A DNA stretch of 64,000 nucleotides, from positions 2,604,001 through 2,668,000 of the forward strand of contig NZ_CP022990.1 of the NCBI RefSeq assembly GCF_002278075.1. The letters are read 5' to 3'. Below are positions 51,282-60,889 of the stretch, in pieces. The notes below the pieces were generated by a model. That model was not told the origin of the DNA. It ran no database searches and saw nothing but the letters and a program-made list of their open reading frames with translations. This DNA is from Paraburkholderia aromaticivorans (GTDB taxonomy: Bacteria > Pseudomonadota > Gammaproteobacteria > Burkholderiales > Burkholderiaceae). Within the stretch, counting starts at the first letter, position 1; each line of letters opens with the position of its first letter. The position numbers and the translations under genes are program-made.

Positions 51282-52001
51282 TCAGGCCTTCGAGCCCGTT
51301 TTCGCGCGCGTGGATTCTTTCGCCGCGTGCTGGAGCGCGGCGGGCACGCCATTGAGAAACGCGTCGACCTGGCGGGCGATATGGTCTTCGATATCGTCCG
51401 TGACCGGCAGGCCGTAGATCCATTTGCGCACGCCGAGATAAAAGATGCTCGCGTGCAGACTCCAGATCAGTTCGAGGTCGATCTCGCGTTGTTTCGCGCC
51501 GGTGGGCGCCGGCAGATCGTAGGCCGAGCGTATTTCCGCCATGACCGGCAGAAAGACGCGTTCGCGCAGGCGCGCCAGATACTTGGAGTTGATGCCTTCG
51601 CGCGTCAGACCGGCGAAGATGAAAATGCGGATCCACTCGCGCCGCAAGATCACCTCGGCATACGACGAGTAGAACCTGACCATGCGCTGCTGGATCGGAA
51701 TGGAGCGGTCCTTGATCAGTTTCTCCCAGCTCGTGTCCCATTGATAGACCTCTTCGTACACACGGTCGATCAACGCTTCCTTGCTGGGAAAGTAGCGGTA
51801 CAGGAGCGGCTGGGTCACGCCCAGTTGACGCGCGAGTTCTCGGGTGCTGCCGGAAAAGCCATGCGTGGCGAAATGATCGACCGCTTTCAGCACGATCTGG
51901 CGTTCTCGCACTTCAGGAGCGAGCCGGCGGGTGACGGTCTTCTCGATGTCGGGCACCTCGTGCTTCGACGCTGTGTCGACCGACGGTACTTTTCTCGGCA
52001 T
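51282..52001 (-). CDS. TetR-family transcriptional regulator
   Basis: The 239-residue protein has an N-terminal TetR helix-turn-helix (AVDHFATHGFSGSTRELARQLGVTQPLLYRYFPSKEALI, residues about 40-80) and a divergent C-terminal ligand domain. Basic residues precede the HTH. The ATG at 52001 is chosen over 52037, neither having a good Shine-Dalgarno sequence. It lies directly upstream of the VOC/monooxygenase/symporter set on the same strand and probably binds the palindrome at 51092-51122. Confidence 0.88.
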   Translation of the reverse strand: MPRKVPSVDTASKHEVPDIEKTVTRRLAPEVRERQIVLKAVDHFATHGFSGSTRELARQLGVTQPLLYRYFPSKEALIDRVYEEVYQWDTSWEKLIKDRSIPIQQRMVRFYSSYAEVILRREWIRIFIFAGLTREGINSKYLARLRERVFLPVMAEIRSAYDLPAPTGAKQREIDLELIWSLHASIFYLGVRKWIYGLPVTDDIEDHIARQVDAFLNGVPAALQHAAKESTRAKTGSKA

Positions 52002-52326
52002 GGCTTGTTCGGTACCCAGTATGTTGGGACGCATCATACAAAGATTAGGATGGTCTGGCTAGGCAACCAGGGCAGGGTGCGCCGGCGGCAGCGCGGCAGG
52101 CGCGCGCGCGGTGCGCCTCGGTCAGGGTGGCGCGGTGCGTGGAGGGACCTTCATGGTGTCCGGGCGGTGAGCGCTTAGTCCAAAAAATTTGAACAATAGG
52201 TTCAGTTTTTTCCGCGCACGCTGAAGACGCGTTGATCTAGACTCTGGGACGCGACGCCCGGCAGCGGTTCCGCCGTTTCTCTCTTCTTCCGTTCTTTTTT
52301 TAATCGTCGCGTTCTGGATATTTCGC
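52002..52326. other. Intergenic gap, 325 bp, divergent promoters
   Basis: This gap separates the divergent TetR and winged-helix/ATPase genes. It contains a very GC-rich left part and a pyrimidine-rich stretch near 52270-52305. I see no gene, terminator or clear -35/-10 pair; short minus-strand frames here look like noise. Confidence 0.5.
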
Positions 52327-55300
52327 ATGATTTGCATTGGCCCGCTTCAGGTGGACATCGACCGTCGCGAAGTGTTTCTGCGCGGCGCACCTGTGCGGAT
52401 CGGCAGCCGTGCCTTCGACATGCTTGCCGTGCTGATCGCGGCGAACGGCGGCCTGGTGTCGAAGAACGAGATGCTCAAACAGGTCTGGCCGAATGCGGTC
52501 GTCGAAGAGAACAATCTGCAGGTGCATATGTCGACGCTGCGCAAGATGCTCGGCGAAGACCGCGGGCTGATCCAGACCGTATCCGGACGCGGCTACAGGC
52601 TGGTGCAGAGTGGGGCGTCGGCGAGCGCGGCCGGCGAGGTGGGCGCCGGCAGAGCGCGCGCCGGTGAAGCGGACGATCGCGACGAACCCGAAGACCGCGC
52701 GCCGGGCCGCCACGTCCAGAACAATCTGCCGGTTCATTTCTCCGCGCTGATCGGGCGCGACAAGGCGCTCGACGACATCTCGCAGGCACTCGCCGCCGTG
52801 CGCCACGTGACGCTCGTCGGCTCGGGCGGCATCGGCAAGACGCGCCTCGCTGTGGAGGTTGCGCGCGGCTTGCTGGGGCGTTTTCCGGACGGCGTCTATC
52901 TGGTGCAACTCGCGTCCACCTCCGACGCAACCAGCGTCCTCGCGGCGTTCGCGGCCAGCGTCGGCGTGAATCCGGCAATCGGTCCGCTCACGCTGGAGCG
53001 CGTGAGCAAAGAACTCGGCGAGCGGCGCGTGCTGTTCGTGCTCGACAACTGCGAGCATGTGCTCGGCCCCGCGGCCCAACTTGCCGAGACGCTGCTCGGG
53101 GCCGGTCCGGCCATCTGCGTGCTGGCGACCAGCCGCGAGCCGCTGCGCATCATGAACGAGCATCTGTATTGGGTCGCTTCGCTGCAGGTGCCGGGTCAGG
53201 ACGATCAGAGCCAGGATGTCCTGCAATGTAGCGCGGTCGAGTTGTTCCTGTCGCGCGCCCGCGCGATCGACGCGCGCTTTTCCTCCGATGAAAAAAGCAT
53301 TCAGCTGACCGGCATGGTGTGCCGCCGGCTCGACGGCATCCCGCTCGCGATCGAACTCGCGGCGGCGCGCGCGGCGATCCTCGGCATCGAAACGCTGGCC
53401 GGCCATCTGGACGACCGCTTCAACATGCTGACGGGCGGCAACCGGACGGCGTTGCCACGGCATCAGACCTTGAAGGCGACGCTCGACTGGAGCCATGCGC
53501 TGCTCGACGACGCCGAACGCACCACGCTGCGCAGACTCGGCGTTTTCGTGAGCAGCTTTACGATGGAAGCGGCGATCGCCGTCGCCGGCGACGGCGCGTT
53601 GCATGAAATCGACGTGGTCGCGGCGGTGTCGGGACTGGTCGAGAAATCGCTGGTGGTGACGCGCATGGAGCGCGGCCGAGCCGCTTACCGGCTGCTGGAG
53701 ACCACACGCGCCTACGCGACGCAGAAGCTCGACGATAACGGCGAACGGCGTTTCGTCACGCTGCAGCATGCGCGCTACTTCCTGAACTTGCTGGAGCGCG
53801 ATGCGCCGCGTCGCGCCGAGCCCGCGCTCACGCCTCACGAGGGCTGGAACCAGCGCATGCGCGCATTGCTCGACGACCTGCGCGCCGCGTTCGCGTGGGC
53901 TCTGTCGCCGAAGGGCGACGAGGTGCTCGGCGAGACGCTGGCCGTGAAGTTCGTCTTTCTGCTCTACGAACTGTCGCTCGTCGACGAATGCCGCATGTGG
54001 GCCAAACGGGCGCTCGGCGCGGTGGACGCGGCGCATCATGGTTCGCGTTCGACGCGTCATCTGCGCGTGCGCATGCAGCTTCACGCGGCGCTCGCCGCGG
54101 CGCTCGTCTATCTCAACGGACCGAATCGGGAAACCTTCGGCATCTGGTCGGAGATTCTCGCGTCGGCGATCGCGCTCGGCGATCATGTGTTCGAGGCGCG
54201 CGCTTTATGGGGCATGTGGAATGCGAGCCAGTCGGCCGGCGCGGCGCGCAACGCGCAGGCGTTCGCACGCCGCTTTGCCTTGCTCGCCTCCGAGGTGGGC
54301 GACACGAGCGGAACGATTCTGGCCTACCGGTTGCTCGGGATCGCGGCGCATTACAGCGGCGATCAGCAGCAGGCGCGCGCGTCGCTCGAACAACTGCTGA
54401 AACACAGCGAGGACCTGCAGCATGGCCTGCCGCTCGGGCAGTCCGTGGATCAGCGCATCGTCGGCCACGCGACGCTGGCGCGGGTGCTCTGGCTGCAGGG
54501 CTCGCGCGATCAGGCGCTCGCGCTCGCGGAAGACAGCGTCATCGCCGCATGCGATCAGCAACAGGCCATCGTCACCTGCTATGTGCTGGTCGAGGCACTG
54601 GTGCCGCTGATGCTGCTGTCGGGCAAATGGGCGCGCGCGGCGCAGGCCATCGCATTGCTGCAGGAAGCGTCCGCGCGCGCCGGCCTGAGCGTGGCGCAAG
54701 CGTGCTGCCGCTGCTTCGACGAATATCTGCGCTCGATCGGCGACGACGGCGCGCAGCACCTGCCGGCGTTCCGCGCGGCGCTGGACGATCTGGAGTCGCT
54801 CGACTTCGGCGCGCCGCGCGCGATGCTGGTCGCGCAATACAGCCTCGCACTCGGGCGCGCGGGGCGGCGGGAAGAGGGCATCGCGACCGTGGTCGGCGCG
54901 CTGGCGCGCTGCGACGAAACCGGCGACCACTGGTATGTCGCGGAACTGCGGCGCGTTCACGGCGAACTGCTGTTCATGGGGCAGGCGGACATGGCGCAGT
55001 CCGAGACGGTGAACCGGGATGCGGAGGCCTGTCTGGTCGCGGCGCTGGAACTGTCGCTGGAGCAAGGCTGCCGCTCGTTGCAGCTGCGCGCCGCAACCAG
55101 TCTGGGCCGCCTCTGGCATAGGCGAGGCCGAAGCGCGGACGCCGCGCAGCTATTGCAATCCGCCTGCGCGACAGTCACCGAAGGCCTCGACTGGGACGAC
55201 TACCAGGCCGCCGCGCACCTGCTGCGGATGACGGCATCGCATGGCGACGCGGGCGCTGCCGCGGCGATGGACCGTCCAGCCGGATCGCCTTGCGCGGAGG

Positions 55301-55347
55301 ATTCGCTCGACCTCCCGCCGCTCCGCGGAATCAAGGCGCGCGGCTAA
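52327..55347 (+). CDS. Winged-helix/ATPase/TPR regulator, long form
   Basis: The 1006-residue protein has an OmpR-type winged helix at 1-97 (VRIGSRAFDMLAVLIA, NNLQVHMSTLRKMLG, GRGYRLV), an NB-ARC-like ATPase with Walker A VGSGGIGKTRLAVE near 167 and LFVLDNCEHVLG, then a long helical TPR region (about 500-980). This is the AfsR/MalT/CadC-like plan of a cytoplasmic ATP-dependent activator. It is the full-length paralogue of the regulator at 38935-40773. Its end is 8 bp from the convergent LysR gene. No obvious target gene adjoins it. Confidence 0.9.
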   Translation: MICIGPLQVDIDRREVFLRGAPVRIGSRAFDMLAVLIAANGGLVSKNEMLKQVWPNAVVEENNLQVHMSTLRKMLGEDRGLIQTVSGRGYRLVQSGASASAAGEVGAGRARAGEADDRDEPEDRAPGRHVQNNLPVHFSALIGRDKALDDISQALAAVRHVTLVGSGGIGKTRLAVEVARGLLGRFPDGVYLVQLASTSDATSVLAAFAASVGVNPAIGPLTLERVSKELGERRVLFVLDNCEHVLGPAAQLAETLLGAGPAICVLATSREPLRIMNEHLYWVASLQVPGQDDQSQDVLQCSAVELFLSRARAIDARFSSDEKSIQLTGMVCRRLDGIPLAIELAAARAAILGIETLAGHLDDRFNMLTGGNRTALPRHQTLKATLDWSHALLDDAERTTLRRLGVFVSSFTMEAAIAVAGDGALHEIDVVAAVSGLVEKSLVVTRMERGRAAYRLLETTRAYATQKLDDNGERRFVTLQHARYFLNLLERDAPRRAEPALTPHEGWNQRMRALLDDLRAAFAWALSPKGDEVLGETLAVKFVFLLYELSLVDECRMWAKRALGAVDAAHHGSRSTRHLRVRMQLHAALAAALVYLNGPNRETFGIWSEILASAIALGDHVFEARALWGMWNASQSAGAARNAQAFARRFALLASEVGDTSGTILAYRLLGIAAHYSGDQQQARASLEQLLKHSEDLQHGLPLGQSVDQRIVGHATLARVLWLQGSRDQALALAEDSVIAACDQQQAIVTCYVLVEALVPLMLLSGKWARAAQAIALLQEASARAGLSVAQACCRCFDEYLRSIGDDGAQHLPAFRAALDDLESLDFGAPRAMLVAQYSLALGRAGRREEGIATVVGALARCDETGDHWYVAELRRVHGELLFMGQADMAQSETVNRDAEACLVAALELSLEQGCRSLQLRAATSLGRLWHRRGRSADAAQLLQSACATVTEGLDWDDYQAAAHLLRMTASHGDAGAAAAMDRPAGSPCAEDSLDLPPLRGIKARG

Positions 55348-55354
55348 GCGGCGC

Positions 55355-56275
55355 TCAGCCGTGCAACATTCTCTGTTGCGCAACGTCGTCGATCAGATCC
55401 GGCCGGTCCAACTGATCGACCCACCAGTTCAGGGCTTTACCGGCTTCGTCGCTGCGCCACGCGAGAAAGAAATGCGTGACGTCGCGCATGCCCAGCACCT
55501 CCTTCTGCACCAGTTCGCCCCTGCTCAGCAGCTCGGCGGCGAGACACTCCGGAATCGTGCCGGCCGCGAGCCCTTTGACCTGCGCGGCGAGCTTCGCCTC
55601 TAGCGTCGGCACTGTCATGACCTCCTGATTGGCGGCGAGCGCGATGGTGCGCGGCGCGAGCTTGCGCGACGTATCGCCGATCGCCACTGCGCGATGCCGC
55701 GCGACCGTCTCCAGCGTGAGCGGCCCCGGTGCGGCGGCAAGCGGATGATGCGGCGCCACCACGAACACATGCCGCAGCGTGCCGATCGGTTTCGCGACCA
55801 GATTGGGAATCTGCGGCGGCTCGCCCGCGGCGCCGACAACCAGGTCGGCGCGGCGCGTCAGCAACGCGTCCCACGAGCCGCCCAGCACTTCCCTGGACAG
55901 ATGCAGCCGCGTGTCCAGCTTCAGCTTGTAGAACGCATCGACGTGATCCCACAGCAGGTCGAACGGAATGATCTCGTCGATGGCGATATGCAGCTCCGAC
56001 TCCCAGCCGTGCTGGATACGTTTCGCCTTGCACTCCAGATCTTCCGCGGCTTCCAGAAGACGCCGCCCTTCCTCGACGACCACGCGTCCCGCATGCGTGA
56101 GGATGGCGCGACGGCCGCTGCGGTCGAACAGCTTGACGCCGAGATCGAGTTCCAGCTTCTGGACCAGGTACGTCAGCGACGACGGCACCTTGTGAAGCTG
56201 TTCCGCCGCACTGGCGAAGGTGCCGGTTCGATCGATGGCATCGAGCACCTGCAGAACTTCGAACGAGAGATTCAT
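55355..56275 (-). CDS. LysR-family transcriptional regulator
   Basis: The 306-residue protein has an N-terminal winged helix (MNLSFEVLQVLDAIDRTGTFASAAEQLHKVPSSLTYLVQ) and the usual effector domain. It is divergent from poxB across a 311-bp region with phased TTCAGG repeats, so regulation of poxB is possible. The LysR domain is closer to the YbhD/DhcR-like branch than to CynR. Confidence 0.9.
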   Translation of the reverse strand: MNLSFEVLQVLDAIDRTGTFASAAEQLHKVPSSLTYLVQKLELDLGVKLFDRSGRRAILTHAGRVVVEEGRRLLEAAEDLECKAKRIQHGWESELHIAIDEIIPFDLLWDHVDAFYKLKLDTRLHLSREVLGGSWDALLTRRADLVVGAAGEPPQIPNLVAKPIGTLRHVFVVAPHHPLAAAPGPLTLETVARHRAVAIGDTSRKLAPRTIALAANQEVMTVPTLEAKLAAQVKGLAAGTIPECLAAELLSRGELVQKEVLGMRDVTHFFLAWRSDEAGKALNWWVDQLDRPDLIDDVAQQRMLHG

Positions 56276-56586
56276 GTCGTACAGCCGGATGTGATGGGTA
56301 CGTCAGCATACTGGAATCGCGGCTTTTCGCGCGCCTTGCGCGACGGCCGGCGGCACGGTGTCGGCTTGATTCAGGTGTTTTCAGGGCTGCTTCAGGACAT
56401 TTGCCCCGCACTCGCCTAGTTTAGGGGGATCGACACAGCCGTGCCGCGCCGTTTTCCGGCAACCCTGTCTTCTGGCGCCCTGATTCGGGCGCTTCGTGTT
56501 TCCACGCGTTGTGTGTGTTCTTCCCGGACGCGGTCCCCACTCTCAGCGCCCGGTCGATCTCCAACTACTGTGACAAGGAGTCAAGC
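56276..56586. other. Intergenic gap, 311 bp, LysR/poxB divergent region
   Basis: No gene is supported. The centre has three TTCAGG hexamers (annotated separately). CAAGGAG before the poxB ATG is a good ribosome-binding site. Confidence 0.5.
56370..56396. promoter_or_regulatory. Phased TTCAGG triplet
   Basis: TTCAGG occurs at 56370-56375, 56380-56385 and 56391-56396, spaced 10 and 11 bp, so the copies face one side of the helix. It is a plausible protein-binding array in the LysR/poxB divergent region, 190 bp before the poxB start. Confidence 0.4.
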
Positions 56587-58308
56587 ATGGCCAACAACAC
56601 CATTGCCGCCTTTCTCGCCGGCACGCTCGCCGCAGCGGGCGTCGAGCGGATCTGGGGCGTGACGGGCGACAGTCTGAACGGACTCGCCTACAGCCTCGAT
56701 CAGGTCGGCTCGATCCGCTGGATGCATACCCGTCACGAGGAAGCCGCCGCCTTCGCGGCCGGCGCCGACGCGGCTTCGAGCGGGCGTCTCGCGGTGTGCG
56801 CGGGCAGTTGCGGCCCGGGCAACCTGCATCTGATCAACGGTCTGTTCGATTGCCATCGCAATCACCAGCCGGTGCTCGCGATCGCGGCGCATATCCCGTC
56901 GACGGAAATCGGCCTTGGGTACTTTCAGGAAACCCATCCGCAGGAGCTCTTCAAGGAGTGCAGCCATTACGTCGAACTGGTGTCCTCCGCGGCGCAGTTT
57001 CCGCGCGTGCTGGCGCGCGCGATGCGCACCGCGGTGGAAGAGCGCGGCGTGGCCGTGATCGTGTTGCCAGGCGACGTGGCCTTGAGCGAGGGACCGGCTG
57101 AAGCGCCGGCGTGGACCGAAAGCGCGCCGCCGCGGATCGTGCCCGCCGAAGCCGATCTCGATCGTCTGGCGGCGCTGCTGAACGGCTCCGATGCGGTCAC
57201 GATCATGTGCGGCAGCGGCACGCAAGGCGCGCACGACGAGGTGGTCGCGCTTGCCGATACGCTCGGCGCGCCGGTGGTTCATGCGCTGCGCGGCAAGCAG
57301 TTCATCGAGTACGACAACCCGTACGACGTCGGCATGACCGGGCTGATCGGCTTCAGTTCGGGCTATCACGCGATGATGTCGTGCGACACGCTGCTGTTGC
57401 TGGGCTGCGATTTTCCGTACCGGCCGTTCTATCCGGCCGACGCGAAGATCATCCAGATCGACTGGAAGGGCTCGCAGCTCGGCCACCGCGCGCCGCTCGC
57501 GCTGGGCCTCGTCGGCACGGTCAAGGAAACCGTCGCCGCCACGTTGCCCAAGCTGCAGCGCAAGACGGACCGCGGTTTCATCGATAACGCCCGTAAGCAC
57601 TACGCGTCCGCGCGCAAGGGGCTGGACGATCTCGCCACGCCGGCCGGCGCGGGCCGCCCGATCCATCCGCAATATCTGGCGAAGATGATCGACGAGGCCG
57701 CCAGCGACGACGCGATCTTTACCGCCGACGTCGGCACGCCGACCGTCTGGGCCGCGCGCTATATGACCATGAATGGCAAGCGCCAGCTGCATGGCTCGTT
57801 CAACCATGGGTCGATGGCCAACGCGATGCCCCAGGCGCTCGGCGCACAAGGCGCGCATCCGGGACGCCAGGTCGTGTCGCTGTCGGGCGACGGCGGCCTG
57901 TCGATGCTGCTCGGCGACTTGCTCACCGCGCGGCAGCTCGATCTGCCGATCAAGGTGGTGGTGTTCAACAACAGCCTGCTCGGCTTCGTCTCGATGGAGT
58001 TGAAGGCGGGCGGTTATCTCGACACCAACGTCGATCTCGCCAAAACCGATTTCGCGGCGATCGCGAAAGGGGCGGGTATTTTCAGCCTTCGCGTCGAGGA
58101 GTCGGAAGACGTGGCGGGCGCGCTGAAGCAGGCGTTCGACCATCCCGGCCCGGCGCTGGTGGACGTGGTCACGTCGAAGCACGAGCTGGCCATGCCGCCG
58201 ACGATCGAGCTCGCGCAAGCCAAGGGCTTCAGCCTTTACATGATGCGCGCGATCCTCAACGGACGCGGCGACGAGATCGTCGAACTGGCGCGCACCAACC
58301 TGCGCTAG
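56587..58308 (+). CDS. poxB: Pyruvate:quinone oxidoreductase
   Basis: The 573-residue TPP- and FAD-dependent enzyme matches E. coli PoxB (572 aa) in size. It has an N-terminal TPP Glu in [13 protein letters not shown], a central FAD domain, and the C-terminal TPP-binding [16 protein letters not shown] ending in VVFNNS. The C-terminal tail, which in E. coli binds lipid, is present. It oxidises pyruvate to acetate and CO2 and passes electrons to quinone. An AAGGAG six bases before the ATG supports this start. The gene stands alone; LysR lies divergent. Confidence 0.93.
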   Translation: MANNTIAAFLAGTLAAAGVERIWGVTGDSLNGLAYSLDQVGSIRWMHTRHEEAAAFAAGADAASSGRLAVCAGSCGPGNLHLINGLFDCHRNHQPVLAIAAHIPSTEIGLGYFQETHPQELFKECSHYVELVSSAAQFPRVLARAMRTAVEERGVAVIVLPGDVALSEGPAEAPAWTESAPPRIVPAEADLDRLAALLNGSDAVTIMCGSGTQGAHDEVVALADTLGAPVVHALRGKQFIEYDNPYDVGMTGLIGFSSGYHAMMSCDTLLLLGCDFPYRPFYPADAKIIQIDWKGSQLGHRAPLALGLVGTVKETVAATLPKLQRKTDRGFIDNARKHYASARKGLDDLATPAGAGRPIHPQYLAKMIDEAASDDAIFTADVGTPTVWAARYMTMNGKRQLHGSFNHGSMANAMPQALGAQGAHPGRQVVSLSGDGGLSMLLGDLLTARQLDLPIKVVVFNNSLLGFVSMELKAGGYLDTNVDLAKTDFAAIAKGAGIFSLRVEESEDVAGALKQAFDHPGPALVDVVTSKHELAMPPTIELAQAKGFSLYMMRAILNGRGDEIVELARTNLR

Positions 58309-58336
58309 CCGCGCAAACCATGTAGCGGCGACGCGA

Positions 58337-58358
58337 GGCGCCCGGGGTGGCGGGCGCC
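58337..58358 (+). terminator. Hairpin after poxB
   Basis: GGCGCCCG (58337-58344) pairs perfectly with CGGGCGCC (58351-58358) over six bases. No T-run follows, so it is a weak terminator candidate or a 3'-end stabilising stem. Confidence 0.4.
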
Positions 58359-58431
58359 GGTTGAGTAACGTCCGCGTGTGGCGAAGGCCCTCGCGCGGCG
58401 CGCGGACTGGCGCCGCTCCGGGGGTGCGGAT

Positions 58432-58471
58432 GCATGGACCCGGATGCATGCGGGTCTATGCGGGTCCATGC
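58432..58471. repeat. Inverted repeat with inner alternative copy
   Basis: GCATGGACCCG (58432-58442) and CGGGTCCATGC (58461-58471) are perfect 11-bp inverted copies. The 18-bp spacer carries a second, nearly identical right arm (CGGGTCTATG, 58451-58460), so two alternative stems are possible. It lies about 240 bp before the FUSC gene. Confidence 0.7.
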
Positions 58472-58711
58472 CACAAGGACGTACACCACACAGCGCATGC
58501 GCAAAAAGCGTGCGATTGCGCAAATACGCCGCCGTCGTCCATCGCAGACTACGCAAAGTCGGCATGTAGCGGTATTCGCAACGCGCGAGAGAGCTGGCGG
58601 AACCGTCAACAAAGCAACCGCATGAACCAATGACGAACCAGCGCACGGGCGCACCAACAAACGCACCAACCCGCGCACGAACAAACGCGTCGAGCGACTG
58701 ACGAGAACCCT

Positions 58712-60889
58712 ATGACCCAGCAAGCGGATGCCGGCGGCGCGACCCTGCCTCGATGGCGGGACGAGCTGACCACCTACTGGAAGGACGATGGCCCGCGCTT
58801 TCGCCATATCGCGAAGGTGGCCGTCGCGATGACGCTCGCGATGGGTCTGTGCATGCGCCTCGAACTGCGCACGCCGGCCACGGCGATGGTCTCGTGCGTC
58901 ATCGTGATGATGCATCAGCAAAGCGGCATGGTGATCGCGCGGGGCTTCTATCGCGGGTTGGGCATGGTGGGCGGCAGCTTGATGGGGCTGCTGCTCATTG
59001 CGTTGTTCCCGCAACAGCCGCTGCTGTTCCTTGCCGCGCTCGCGGTGTGGATCGGCGTGTGCGTATTCGGCGCCGCCTACTACCGCAATTTCCAGTCGTA
59101 TGGATTCGTGCTGACCGGCTACGGCACCGCGATCACGGCGATACCCGTCTGGTCCAATCCTTACGGCGTCTATGACAACGTCGTGTTCACCGTCAGCGAA
59201 GTGGCGATCGGCGTGGTATGCGCGAGCGTGGTGAGCGCGGTGGTGTTCCCGCAGCCGGTCGCGCCGGCTCTCTACGCGGCAAGCCGCAAAAATTTCACGA
59301 ACCTGCTCGACGCGATGCATACGATGCTCGAGCGCGCAACGCGCGTCGCGGGATTCGACACCTTTCTCGATCTGATCCGCGAGCGCGTGGGCGTGGAGAG
59401 TCTGCGCAGCGGCGCCGTGTTCGAGGACCCGTCCGTGCGTCTGCACAACCATGTCTTCCTCGATCTGGACCGGAGCTTTCTCGACACCGTCACGTGGATT
59501 CATGCGCTGCATCAGCTGAAAGCGCGGGTCACCGCCGAGGCCGAGCCGCGCGTGTGCGCGGCGGTCGGGGAACTGATCGGCGGCCTGCTCGCCCTCGTGC
59601 CGAACGAAGCGCCGCCGGCGCTGGTCACGCTGAAACAGGTCGAGACCCTGTTGAGCCGGCTCGACACCTTCGAGCAGGATTTGCCGGCGTTTCTGGGCCG
59701 TTTGCTGGCTTCGCTCGCCGATCTCTCGCCGCATCAGCGTCAGTTCGTGGCGACCACCGGCGCGGCGTTGTTCTTCTCGATCGCCGATTTGCGCGTGATG
59801 TGCCGAAGCTACATCGACGCACGCACGGTGGGCCAGCTGCCCTGGTCGCAATCGGTGTGGCAGGCCATGACCCGCATCGGCAGAACCCGCGCCACGGCCA
59901 ACCGCACCGCTGCGACGATCGCCGGCGCGCGCGCGGCCGTGGCGGTGCTGGTGGTCGGTGCGGTATGGATCGGCTCGGGCTGGGTCGGCGGAGCGAGCGC
60001 GATCGTCGCCGTGGCGATCACGAGTGCGCTGTTCACGCTCGCGCCCAATCCGGCGGTGGCGAGCTGGCAGATATTCGGCGGCTGCCTCGGCGGCTGGCTC
60101 ACCGGCTTCGCGTTCAACTTTCTCGTGCTGCCGCGTATCGATACGTTCGAGTTGCTGGCCGCGTCGATGGCGATCGTCGTGATGGTGGGCAGTTACGTGA
60201 ATACGTTCGCAAAGACGGCGATCCTCGGACTCGGCTTCAGCCTGTATTTCTGTTTCATCGTCGGCATCACGAATCCCACCGTCTATAACCCGACTGCCTA
60301 TCTGGACACCGGCTTTGCGCTGCTCTGCGGCATCGCGGTGGCCGCCGTCGCGTTTTCGGTGCTCGTGCCGCGCGCGGGCGACTGGATCTCGGCGCAATAC
60401 ATGAAGCAGATTCGCGGGCTGATCTCGCACGACGCCCGCGACGGCGCCCTCGACGATCTGCTCTACACCTTCGAACTGAGCCTGCGGGACTTCATCCTGC
60501 AGATCGCGTCGGCGCCGGTCGACGCGCGCGTGGACCGCGATCATCTGATCGGCTGGGCGTTCGCCGCGCTGGAAATCGGCCGCTCGATGATCCAGCTGCG
60601 CCTCGACAGCGAACAGCTCGCCGCAACCTTGCCGCCGGGCTGGCCCGCCGAGCAGGAGGCGTGGCTTGCGGCCCTCGCGGATGTGTTCGAGGCCGCCACG
60701 CCGCAGGCCGCCGAACGCGCGCTGGCGGCCACGCGCAAGGCGCTGGACCTGCTGCCGCTCGGGCCGAACATCGCGGTCGACGCGCCGACGCTGACGCGCT
60801 ACCGGATGCGCGCGCTGCTGCATTTCACCGAACTGACGCTGCGCGACGAGAGCCTCGCGCTATGGCAAACCAGCGGGGTGCGGGCATGA
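58712..60889 (+). CDS. FUSC-family inner-membrane efflux component (AaeB-like)
   Basis: The 725-residue protein has two blocks of hydrophobic segments (about 30-175 and 405-540), each of six or so helices, separated by a soluble region, and a soluble C-terminus. It matches the FUSC/AaeB layout of aromatic-acid efflux pumps. The order FUSC, outer-membrane factor, DUF1656 and HlyD adaptor is the common Burkholderiales operon form. The next start overlaps its stop (ATGA). It probably exports aromatic carboxylic acids or related toxins; no regulator adjoins it. Confidence 0.9.
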   Translation: MTQQADAGGATLPRWRDELTTYWKDDGPRFRHIAKVAVAMTLAMGLCMRLELRTPATAMVSCVIVMMHQQSGMVIARGFYRGLGMVGGSLMGLLLIALFPQQPLLFLAALAVWIGVCVFGAAYYRNFQSYGFVLTGYGTAITAIPVWSNPYGVYDNVVFTVSEVAIGVVCASVVSAVVFPQPVAPALYAASRKNFTNLLDAMHTMLERATRVAGFDTFLDLIRERVGVESLRSGAVFEDPSVRLHNHVFLDLDRSFLDTVTWIHALHQLKARVTAEAEPRVCAAVGELIGGLLALVPNEAPPALVTLKQVETLLSRLDTFEQDLPAFLGRLLASLADLSPHQRQFVATTGAALFFSIADLRVMCRSYIDARTVGQLPWSQSVWQAMTRIGRTRATANRTAATIAGARAAVAVLVVGAVWIGSGWVGGASAIVAVAITSALFTLAPNPAVASWQIFGGCLGGWLTGFAFNFLVLPRIDTFELLAASMAIVVMVGSYVNTFAKTAILGLGFSLYFCFIVGITNPTVYNPTAYLDTGFALLCGIAVAAVAFSVLVPRAGDWISAQYMKQIRGLISHDARDGALDDLLYTFELSLRDFILQIASAPVDARVDRDHLIGWAFAALEIGRSMIQLRLDSEQLAATLPPGWPAEQEAWLAALADVFEAATPQAAERALAATRKALDLLPLGPNIAVDAPTLTRYRMRALLHFTELTLRDESLALWQTSGVRA

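Larger units (their letters stand above)
58309..58711. other. Intergenic gap, 403 bp, with inverted repeats
   Basis: This gap lies between poxB and the FUSC efflux operon. It holds a GC-rich hairpin at 58337-58358, an inverted repeat at 58432-58471, and repeated GCGCA/TGCGC-type words and ACGCACCAAC-type near-repeats downstream. I see no gene. Confidence 0.6.

Noticed and set aside
58256..60823. 855-residue minus-strand frame opposite the FUSC gene
   Set aside because: Charged, motif-free translation; the FUSC frame on the other strand has clear membrane segments and operon context.
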